From contig NMRA01000002.1 of NCBI GenBank assembly GCA_002633005.1, positions 8,804 to 70,803 of the forward strand: a DNA stretch of 62,000 nt, in the 5' to 3' direction. Below are positions 1 through 11,000 of this stretch, piece after piece. Position 1 is the first letter of the stretch, and each line of letters starts with the position of its first letter. Below the pieces are notes generated by a model. That model was not told the DNA's origin. It worked only from the letters and a program-made list of their open reading frames with translations, and ran no database searches. This stretch comes from Phoronis australis (taxonomy: Eukaryota; Phoronida; Phoronidae). The translations under genes and the position numbers were made by a program.

Positions 1-1954
1 ATTTTTTGCCGATTTTAATGTGCAAATTTTACACGGTGACAGATACGCGAAGCGATTTGGTGACGTATGTTGTCCTGGCTACTTCAATCTAGATACACAT
101 AGTGTACGTAATTATCGGACGGACCCTAAATATCGGACATTACAGAAAATCTTACTTGAAGCATAATCTGAGAAATATATGACACAAATTTTTGTTCCGC
201 TGTAATGCATTCAATGTCCGGCACTGTCTCGTTTTTTTCTAGCGTTGCCTCGTTTTGATTTTACCGAGAGAGAGTGCAATTTAGACCCCCAGGTCAGCCT
301 AAAATGGACGATCGCATAAATCGGTTATAAAAGTTGAAAACAAAATCTTTTTCCAAAATGAAATCATCTAATTGAACTAACAGTAAAAAATTCTGAACTG
401 TTTGAAAAATTGTAAAATCTTGTCGTGTTTCATTTCCAAATCATTCAATATGAATCTGAAATAAACAAGGATTCACCAACTCTTACATAAGCTTTGAAAT
501 GTTTTCATTACACCAATAACTTTTCTATGAAGCCATTATCAAACTACTCTCGTTGTATTAGTAACTGAACTGCTGATAAAGTGAAATGTAACTGGTTAAT
601 TTTAATATCCCGTGACTGTACATACAACCATTTCACCTAAGCCCGAAAACAAATAGCTATATTCTGCTGGCATGTAACCTACCACCTTTGATTCATTCAT
701 TGACTTTTACTGCAAACCTTTCAAAAATGTTATATGATTCGCATTTGGGCACCTTTGGAATTCCCTGATAGTTTGCGCTTTTGTTGCCTAATGAGGTGAC
801 ATGTTGTAAAGAAATCTTAATATCCGAAGGACTCATGAGATGGTACTTATAGCAATGTGATTTTAATTGTTTTACCTGTGCGAAGTGTTATTTTCAGCTT
901 CTAGGTTCTTCAGACATACATGGCATACTAGGATGTGCCACCACCTAGAGTGTAGGCTACAGCACCATTCGAGCAGAGAATCATCTCAAGAGATCGTTGA
1001 TATCTTTAAATCCTTTCAACTCATACAAATACTTTTCAACATGTCAGTTCATTTATCAACAAAATCATGAACCTTATCCGTTTTTGTTTTGATTGCACCA
1101 CTGCGCTTGTTAGCATCAACCTGCATGACCTCAGGAGTTAGTCAATCACTAACGTACTGTCGGTGATCCACCAGGATCGCTAGTGGTTGAAATTTGACTT
1201 CCAAGATCACCACTCTCATATCTGATGCTCCTGGGCAGCAAAATGGCAATTATCTTGTTAATAAGTCAAGAGATCTATATGAAAGTAATCTTAACTAAGT
1301 ATTTGTTCAAGTTCGAAGTATTTAAAAAGATCAACGGCCTCCAAAGATGTCCCTCTAATCTATGCTCAAAAGGCTTTTATAGCAATATAAATTTGATCAA
1401 AGAGTTTTATGTCCTACAAGTATTTCTGATAGATTTGTACCAGGAAGAAGTGCTGGGAAAAGATTTGTTGACGTCTTGAAGGGGAATGAGAGAGTATGCA
1501 TGGTCCTGCCTCCATAGGCGAGAGGTGCTGCTTTTTTATATGTGAGAGTCCCAGATATCACGCTGTATTCAAATATTGGTTTCACATGAATACAGACTTA
1601 CTGGGAATTTACGAAAATAGGTCCATGGGTGGGTATTTAGAAAACAACCTTTCAAAAGTGTCAAACGAAACTGATTAATGCTCGGATGTACTTTTGGAAA
1701 GGAGGCTAGTGTCATGATACAGCTTGAAGGCAAACAACTATCATTAATTGTTCGCCCATACTGTTTTCAAAGTAGAGTAAATGGTCAGTGACTAACGAAG
1801 TCACCCAGTGTGAGTGAAAGTGCAAGCCCAAAATATAATGAATGTCAAAATGAACAAAATTTTACATCAAAACATATCACATAGTTGTATTTTAGAACTA
1901 TCCATCAGACTTTCAAATCAAGTACTTGACTGGCATGCCATTTCATTTCATTTT
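1..1954. other. Non-coding stretch, nothing recognised
   Basis: AT-rich sequence with only short open frames of low complexity. No conserved protein segment, RNA gene or clear repeat was recognised on either strand. It could be intergenic, or part of a long first intron of the CDP-diacylglycerol synthase gene that begins further right. Confidence 0.5.
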
Positions 1955-2990
1955 TTATTCCATTTTTTGTGCTCCCACATATTTATATGTGGACGCATTA
2001 TGCCGTCATCTCCGTCCGTCCGACGTCCATCCGTCTGGCATCCGTTGCTCTATCTCCAAAACGCCTGGACGTATGTTCATGAAATTTTGCACATGTGTTC
2101 CTTCTGTGGATGGGACAGTATGAGCGAACTTTCGGACGAATCTGACTATTGGTGTTCCCCCTAGTTTACCTCTGTATCTTCAAAAGTCCAGAACGGATTT
2201 TCATAAAATTTGGTATATAGGCATCTATTTCTGAGATGACGCTATCCTCCATTTTCAGATGGGTTTGACATAGTTTGCGCCACCTAGTGGCCATTTTTAT
2301 TGTTTTCGAGTTTTTTTGCGTTCACCCCTCTATCATCCAAACTGCTCAAAGGATGATTGTGAAAATTGGCATGTATGTTCTTACTATGAAGTGTACGGCT
2401 GACGATGATTTTCCGACGACTTTTGGCTACTGTGGCGCCTCCTATGGCTGCATCCCCTAAATGGTTGGTAGGATTTTTACTAAATTTAGTAAGTGTATTT
2501 TTATAATGTTAACAACAGAGGACGACGACTTTCAGACGGATCTGACTACTGCTGTGCCACCTAGTGGCAATTTTATTTCTTTAACGTTTACCTCTGTGTG
2601 TTCAAAGGTCCTCAAGTTATTTTCATAAAATATGGCATACAGGCATCTGTTAATGAGATGATGCAATCTCTTCATTTTCAGATGAATTCGACCTAGTTTG
2701 CGTTACCTAGTGGCCATTTTTACTGTTTTCGAGTCTGTTTTTGGCGTCCACTCGTCTATCAACTAAACTGTTTTCAGGATAATTGTGAAAATTTGCATGT
2801 ATGTTTTTACTAAGAAGTGGACGGCTGACGACGATTTTCCGACGAGTATGACTACTATGGCGCCTCCTATTGGCAGTTTGTTTTTTTTTGCACTGATGGC
2901 TGTATCTATTGAACACTTTGCAGGATCTGTACTTAATTTAGCAGGCCGTGCATGTGGGCCCATTTCAGTGATTACCTGAAACCATTTTCA
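1955..2990. repeat. Nested tandem repeat, about 425-bp period
   Basis: Two successive units can be aligned by eye. The segment at 2143-2447 recurs at about 2542-2873, including the anchors ccacctagtggcc, gtgaaaatt.gcatgtatgtt and cggctgacgaygattttccgacga. Within each unit, shorter related subunits of about 140-150 bp are visible, built around 'catgaaattt' and 'gacgattttccgacga'. A further diverged subunit lies at 1990-2150. The anchor ccacctagtggc or close variants occurs near 2280, 2559 and 2704. No coding capacity is convincing. Confidence 0.75.
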
Positions 2991-3053
2991 TTCTTATTAA
3001 TATATAGTTAAAACCAAGCTGAGGAGCTAGAAACCTGACTCGAGGGTCTAGCA

Positions 3054-3124
3054 GTGTGGCTCAGTGAGATTCGAACCCCCGACCTTGAGTAAAGAAAGCG
3101 GGCACCTATCCCACTAGGCCACAC
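3054..3124 (-). repeat. tRNA-derived sequence (SINE head or tRNA pseudogene)
   Basis: Read on the minus strand, the two 7-nt ends (GTGTGGC and GCCACAC) pair perfectly. Inside are an A-box-like tGGCCTAGTGGG and a B-box GGTTCGAATCT, the two internal RNA polymerase III promoter boxes. The T-stem does not pair and three extra bases precede the 3' acceptor strand, so a normal cloverleaf is not formed. This fits a tRNA-derived SINE better than a working tRNA gene. Confidence 0.6.
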
Positions 3125-6100
3125 TGTCCCCTCTGTTACTACAGTTGAATGACGGACACCTATTATCATTGAAAGAGATTACAACTGTTGTTACTATGGT
3201 GATAATTTGTGATTGATCTGTGAGTACCACTACCCTGCATACTGTAAATAACAGGCTTACAAGGAAGTCATTTCTAAAAATATGCAGGAATTTTCACTGT
3301 TTGTCCTGAGCGGCCTTCACCTGCATCAAAGAGAGCGCAGCGCCAGAGTCAGATACAGTTGTGATAACCACATTGTCCGGTGCCAGCTAGACCCGACCAT
3401 AAACTGTAGTAAACATCTCTGCCTGTACATACTCTGGCAAAATTTCAAAATGCATTAACCAATAATTTTTGTTAAAAACGAACACCACAGTGGTATTCAG
3501 CTGGAAAAAAAAACAATTATGGTTTTCGATTTTTAAAAATCGAACTAATTAGCTAAAATCTACAAACATTGGGTGCAGTTGAAGATAAATGACCGTGCGT
3601 ATTGATATACTCGGTGAATTTACAAACACTGATCAGAGTTAACAATATCACATGGATTATTATCTTAATATTCGTTCAAACTCCTTTAACCAGATTTTTG
3701 ACTAGGAATCAGTTGTTCTTAACTAGTGCCCACTCTTCTTTTTTGTGACTGACAAAAATCTAGAGTAGTTATGTAGTCAGTGCAACTGAAATTGTCTAGA
3801 GATTCCAGATCTTCAGTTTGGCTATGACCATATTATTTGCACTTTTGTATTTTATGATTTGAGTTCTATCAGAAGATTAAACTTGAACCAATGTATAGTT
3901 TGGGTTGCCGTGAAATGTTTATAGCTGTAATCTGAAAAGTTCAGAGATGGGTTCACAATTAGCTAAACTAATTAATTTTCTCTGGTGATCAAAATCTACC
4001 ACTGTTTTGGTACTTAAAGTTTAAAAATAAAATAAACAAATATCATCCCGTTTCCAGCAAGAAAAAACAAGTTGATAGGAGTCTTAAAAATGAAGTAACG
4101 AAAACCGATCTGAAACATATTTAAAACCATCGTTACTTTGGGAAGTGGCTATTTGTTAAGATAAAAACAAAGTAACTTTTTAGTCATTTTGTTATATGTA
4201 AAATATACCAAAATTAAAACTACTCTCCACAGTTGCAAGCTACAACTCCATGCAAATTCCAGAACCTATTTGGGTGTAATAGCAATCACCATTGTTAAGA
4301 CAGTAGTGCTGGCTATTATCTTTCCACTTAATTAGCTCAGATCTACATTAATACAAAGGGCCTGCTGAATAGGCATCATAAAAGTTGTCTGGAGGTGAGG
4401 GAACCAGTGTAAGCCAAAAATTCTCCATATGGCGTAATACCCTCCCCCCCCCCAGATCAAGGTAAAAATTCATCAATTTTGAAGTAAAATATTTGCTGAA
4501 TTTCTATTCTTCAAGGACTTTCCACAGTTCTGCAGGTGTTCAAAAGTTGACCAAATGTTGTTTGCCGACTGCCGTACTTGTGGTGCTAAAAGTGAAGTAA
4601 ACACTAGTTTTTGTTTAGTTTTTTTTCGCAATATGAAATTCCTCTTTGCAATTGCATTGCTGTTTTATTATGTCCCAAGCTGAAGGATGTTCAAGTGTGA
4701 ATCTTATCAATGTCAACTGATAGACTTTGAAGTTGAAATGTTGATAAAATAGACAAAATATCTGACATTTTTTATCAACTTGTCCTCAGATTGGCTTATG
4801 AATGCCATCTGATTAAAAGGGAAATGTATAGTTTTGGTTTTCGTTATTGACAACTTTACTTCTTAGTGTGTCAAATATTATATCTTCTGCTCAATAGATG
4901 GATAGCTCTTACAACCAGATTGAATTTGTGGTCACCGTCGGTATGAGTGTTTTACTTGTGATCGCCATGATGTTATTTGAAAATTTTGTTTTCCGTTTTA
5001 ACCTACTATTTGCTATTTTTGTGGTGTGAGGCACTCTTGAGTTACCGAATGAGGCTTAACTTGCTGGCAAATACTAGTAGCCACTTCCTGGAGCACCACA
5101 CTTCCCTCTCTGGTTCTGCAGTATTTACCCACAATGCTGAGCTTGAGTAGGGTACTCGTCCTCAGTTGTACACTGCTCTTTTACGTTTTACTACCGCAAA
5201 GTGAAATACAATACAGACATGCAAAAAACTGAAAAACCTCAATGAGGTGTTATAGATGGTTCTTCGCTTGTTTGGCAAAGCTCAAATGTGTAGTAGTGCC
5301 TTACATTATAACTAAGTAATTCGTTCATTGCAGTTTGATACCTCCTCAAAAGAGGAGCTTTAAATCCAAGGAATTCCATGCAAGTGGATAGTGAATGCTA
5401 AGTTATGGTAAAAATTTCAGTTTCTGACAGTGAAAAATATATCATCCTCTTCAAGGCCGCAGTTTCTACCAAGTTTTAGAAATAGGGAATTTCGACAATC
5501 TCAAATTGTGACCAACGACAAATGAGTAGACTCTGTTGATACGAAAAGCAGAAAAATATGATGAACGACAAAGATGCCCATGTTCCAACATCCAGAATCA
5601 TGAAAATCCAATTGCCGCTTGAATTTTGGTTTCCAAATTTAGAACGGGAGAATTTTTACTGTAATTTGTCCAATCCTTCACCAACTACAGCAGCGCGGCC
5701 TTTTGAGGCAATCGACAATAAACTCACTTAGGGTATGTGGGATATCACCAGCGAGGGGCTTGACTTCCAGCAGCTAGCAAAGATATTCATGACCTGTGCC
5801 CTTTGGGTGCACCTGATGATAAAAAGTGTGCCTTTTTCAAAAAGTGCCCAGTAGACCTTAAGTGTAATTGAAGTGGTAGCACATGAAATGCAAACCCCAA
5901 GGGCAATCGAAATAAGAACAGAGTCATTTTTTTATCTGACTTGCTGTAATTTGGCTAGAATCTTGTATTTTTGGAAGAGTGTTGCATTTTAAAAGCTGCA
6001 TCCGGGGGGCGCACTGGTGCAGTGTACTTGTGCCTATTTATTTTTTTACACATTAATGGCACAAAGGCGTAGTCCAGGAATATCGAGTCTGTCTAGTGAT

Positions 6101-6983
6101 AGGTGTTTGAAGTCTTACTGACATGTTTCCAGTCTCATTTTATTCCCAGAGTGTTGGTTGTGATGGCAGATTTTTAAAACAATGAAAATTCAAAGTTCAC
6201 TAGCACTGGCAGCCATACACACTTCTGAATTTTCCTATGACTTATGAAAGGCTGACCTTAGACTTTTTTCTTATTTTTTTAATAGTTACATATATAGGGG
6301 TGTCACTATTATCAGACTTCTTAATTGACCAAGTAATCGGACATTAAAATTTTGTCTATATATGGGCTGTTATGTCTTAGTTTGTCTGTTGTTTCACGAT
6401 CTTACTTTGGTTGCAACCACTAGTTTTGATTCATGCCTGGAGGTCATTGATGTAGAAGCTGATGGGACTGATATTCGGCTCCAAAATTGAGTGATTGAGG
6501 ACCGGTCAGATGAGTGACTCAGTGCTACCCAATTCGGGAATACACTATCGATAACTATAATGCGAAGACTTTCAAATACATCATCTGCAAACATTTCCAA
6601 AAATATTACGAAAAATGTGTTGTTATGAGGTTTGTTGATTCTTTGTATGCAGTAGTATCACCTGAGAAAAACTGGGCAAATTTTAAATTTTGTAATGCCG
6701 CCATTTTGCTTTCATCTCATAGAAACGCATCAGTTAGTTGGACTAATGGGCTGATATGATGTGGATAACTAGTTCATACCTGTGTCATTAGTTAGTTATT
6801 TTTCTTTGCAAGCTCTATGTATATTGTTGGTAATGCCGTCAGCACATGTTCACTGATAGCTCATCTTGACCTTATACCGGTAATTAATGTATGGTGCACA
6901 TAGATTTAGTGCAATGAGTTGTGCTAGGAGTTCATATCTGCTGGAGGTAAGCTGATTAATAACATTTGACTGGCAAATTACTT
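3125..6983. other. Non-coding stretch upstream of CDP-DAG synthase
   Basis: No conserved coding exon, RNA gene or promoter was recognised. It contains a poly-C tract near 4441-4454 and one dispersed repeat copy (5551-5672). The missing first exon of the CDP-diacylglycerol synthase gene could lie here or further left, but no ATG followed by a convincing donor in the right phase was found. Confidence 0.4.
5551..5672 (+). repeat. Dispersed repeat A, copy 1
   Basis: This segment resembles 42631-42752 in the same orientation. Shared blocks include gaaaaatatgatgaac, cccatgttccaa, and a long stretch around ttgaattttggtttcc-aaatttaga. No terminal repeats were recognised, so the class of element is unknown. 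Confidence 0.55.
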
Positions 6984-7334
6984 AAAGTGGAACTTGCAGG
7001 CTAATTCCTTATCATTCTCTACATGTTTGCTTGGCCAAATCAAATAGAAACACAACACATAGCAATGATGTGATTATGAAGTAGGTTGAAAATTGCCAAA
7101 TATTTTTAAGAACGAGATTTTTGGCCGCAAGTCACTGTACCATGTCCAGTAAGTTTTGTGAAGTTGTGCATGGGAATAACACTGCAAGATGTGGGCTATG
7201 TGAGCCCGCGAGGTATGTCATCAATGCAAAGGTCACATATTTGCGGAATTTTTGTTTTCACATAATTGTCAAGTTGGTGAATACAACTACACTTTGTTTA
7301 GCATGGATTATGTTAAAATAGCATTGTCGTTTAG
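6984..7334 (+). repeat. Dispersed repeat B, copy 1
   Basis: About 350 bp alignable with 13369-13704 in the same orientation. It starts at aaagtgga.cttgcagg and ends at aaaatagc.ttg. The most conserved block reads gcaaaggtcacatatttgc. The short open frame inside (7121-7321) is not conserved in the other copy, so it is not a gene. No terminal inverted repeats are obvious. Confidence 0.7.
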
Positions 7335-8062
7335 TTCGTGCTATACATTAGCATATTTAGGAGCATGAAAAATACATCAGTTAATTAGGTTGGGTCAAGT
7401 CTTTAGCCCTTTAGGTCTACTTGGTGCAGAGAGTATTCTGTCATTGAAAGATGTATGCTCATGATGTCTGAAGTTGGGAAAATGCTTTCCTGAGAAAAAG
7501 TGCTATCCTGTCAAATAAATATTATGGAAGCCACAAATTTCAGCTGTTGTCTTTTAGAATAAAAATGAAATAAACATTTTCAAATGACAGTTAATAAATG
7601 TAAATTTGCTATTAATGTATGATACTGCTTGAAAGTGAGTGTTCATGCCCCAGGACTTGTTTCATGAAACTTTGTATTTTATTTTGTTGTTAAGGGAAAT
7701 GCAACAGATTTTGATTTTACCTTTAGTGCAAATACAGACCCAGGTCATCTAAGAGAAACATTTCACCATTTTAATTAATGTTTCGCTGGCATGTATGGAC
7801 TGCCCGTGTAACAATAGATGTGACTGACCCAGCAAAAGACCCCACCTCTCGGTTCTGCATTCACTTGCATTGCGCCAACATGAACAGGCTGTCTTCAGTA
7901 ACGCGTAGGACATTCTGTTTCCTTAGAGCCAAGATGCACGGCTTTTGTTTGTCTGTTCACGTCACTTTCTATTGTTCCCTGGATAGTAAATACACGTCAG
8001 GGGAGTACTTAGAAAAATATAGTGCCTAGATGATGAGCTTTCACGTTATTTTATGTTTGCAG

Positions 8063-11000
8063 TCACAAAGTCGGCAGGACCAAGCATCCAATGACGATGA
8101 AGTAACAGACCTGCCTGGGGTTCATTTGCAGTCGGAGGATCTTCCGCAAGCCTCAGATGCCACCACTGAAGTGATTGACAGTGCTATCAAAGATTTACCT
8201 CCAAGGTTAACGAGCTGATAATTATTAACGCAGTCTGTTTTGTTTTACCTGTTTTCAGACAGTGAGATGTCACATTTTAATGACTGTGACTGTTGGGAAT
8301 CATAACATAACTTACATTTGTGCAGTAGGATAACTGTCAGTGTTTATTGCCATTAATTTCCTGAGCTTAAAATCAAATTAGAATTCACCATCTGTGGTCA
8401 ATTGATTTTCTGTTGAATTGCTTGTATGTTTTAGAATAGCACCGTAAAATCTTGTGTATAAAGCCATGGCGTTACATACGAAACAATGCATTCTGGGAGC
8501 TGTTGAAAGTGCAATGATACTGAATGTAAGGCTGTGGGCTTATGAGCAAAATAATAAATTGTCTTGGAATGTTAAAAATGCAAGAATCCCAAATATAAGG
8601 CCATACTCGAATATAATGCCATGGCCTTATGTTCAGTGGTTTGTAGCAAGTACAAATTCATTGGATGACAATTGACTATGGTTTTATATAGTCCATTTAA
8701 AATCAACTGTATGTAGCATTTACAATTCATGTTTTGTTTTCACCACAGATGGCGAAACTACATTATCCGTGGGCTATTCACTCTTGTGATGATCAGTGGC
8801 TTCTTCTTTCTGATATACCTTGGTCCACTGGCTCTTGTACTTCTGGTATGTATTCCTTCATAACAGTGCAAACCAAGAAAACAGACATGGTACTGGTTCC
8901 AGGCCATGCCAATCAATTCTGCCTGCTGATTCTTTTCCACTTAATTATAGTTGATAAAAGAATGTTGTGAGGCTTCATAATGACTATAATCCCTTATTTC
9001 AATCTTCCAATGCGGACACAGTGGTCTATTATTGATTAAATCTGAAGTGTAGCAATAGTGAATAACATTTCCACTTTAATTATGAATTTTCCAGTAAATT
9101 CCCAACTTACACAGACATGTATAACTATTGTATGGAACCATTTTTTGTACATTTCGTGTTGTGACTGCCTAACATTTTCAACAACAAGAAATGACTTAAA
9201 CACATCGTGTTTAACATTATCACCGTGTATTCTACAAAGGTTGCTAGTAGGTACTAGTAACTTCGCAATTAAGCTTTAATTGCATATATACATGTAACAT
9301 GTGTATAGCAACGATGTAGTGCAGTTCATGTGTATTACGTCAAATGGGCTGTAACAGTATGGGACCTGAAATACTGAAAATTGGCACGAAAAAGCATTCT
9401 GCCAAACAATGATGTGAATCTCAACATCTGGACCCGCTCCCCAGCTGTTCCCGCATGTTGGACAAAATGTTCATGAACTGTTACCGCAGCGTTATTTCAA
9501 AACATCAATTTCAAGTTATTTTTTTCTGTATTACTGTACCTACACCGTCAATGTTTAATACCAACTAAATCACGTTAATTTACTCTTTATTTCTAGGTGA
9601 TGGCATTACAGTTCAAGTGTTTCCACGAGATCATCACTATAGGATACGTTGTGTACAAGTCAAAGGACCTGCCATGGTTTCGTACCTTAAGTTGGTATTT
9701 CCTGCTGGCGTCCAATTACTTTCTTTATGGAGAAAGCATGATAGATTATTTTGGCATCCTATTAAATCGTACAGTAAGTATAATACAATGACTTGATAAT
9801 TGTTGGCTTAGATTTACACCCGCATTCAGCTGAATGCCCTCCTTCGAATTCTAAGAAATTTCGTTTTTTAGCATCCATGTGTTGTAATGTTTGGGTTAAT
9901 GTCAGCATCTTGATTTTCATTTCTTCGATTTCATTCCCCTGGTTGTTAACCTAGACGTATCAAATTTATTGCACAGCTCACTATATGATTATTGACGTAA
10001 CAAAGGGGATGCATGTGGCCTGATGCCTTTTGCGGTACATCGGGCGTGTTTAAGCCACAAGGCCGGGCCCATTACACTAGTCACCTGATTATGACTCATG
10101 GGGACACGACATCACCGGATTCCTCATGGGTTAAATCTTCCAATCTGCCTGTTTATTATTGACATAGGTCCTTATCTTGTTTTTCTGACCCTCAACATGC
10201 ATACACATTTAGATATGAAACACTGTTAGTTACAGCATACGTTATCCAGATTCTCTGTTTTGCTCAGAGCACTTATTGAGAAGGTCTAAATTCGATGTCG
10301 AGTGGAGAAGATAGATGGGGCATTAAAACACTTTTTTCGAAACTCCCGAGGAGTAGGAGTTTGACTTGAAATCGAATTTTACCTATTCTTCATCAATTAA
10401 GGTCATGAACAAGGTAATTATTGCTGAGTTAGTTGCTTACCCAATTCGTTCACAAAAACTAAACTAAGCTTAGATACTTTATCAATGAAAATAGTACAAG
10501 GAAAAAACAACATTTTGCATCTTTTGCTGTTTTGCTGACCTCTATACCTCTTTCTCATGATTAAGTTTTTGCTTCATAAATTAGTTTCGTACCTACACCT
10601 CTTACTAATAGTTGAACGGTTATTTTTATACAAAATAACCTCAGTGTTTAGATTGCTTCTGAAGATAACATAATGACGCTGAACTCTCAACTTTGGGTTT
10701 TCCAGGAGTTCATGCCGATGTTTGTGACCTACCATCGTTTCATATCGTTTGCTTTCTACCTTTTTGGGTTTGTCGGCTTTGTTGTGAGCCTTGTCAAGAA
10801 ACACTATCTCCAGCAATTTACATTGGTAAGTGTGAACCTTCACCTTTGCCTTTTATACTGATGAAAGGTCATTGAATCAAACCAGCGAATGAGAATAAAG
10901 CAGTAACTCTGTCATAACACTGTATTCTAAGATCACTTTGTTGCTCATTATTGCTAAGAGATGGTGTTGATTATGAGCCATAATTGTAGCAAATATATCT

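Noticed and set aside
3054-3124. Functional tRNA gene
   Set aside because: The acceptor ends pair and A/B boxes are present, but the T-stem does not pair and extra bases break the cloverleaf.
10574-10843. 89-codon minus-strand open frame
   Set aside because: It is the antisense shadow of CDP-DAG synthase exon 5.
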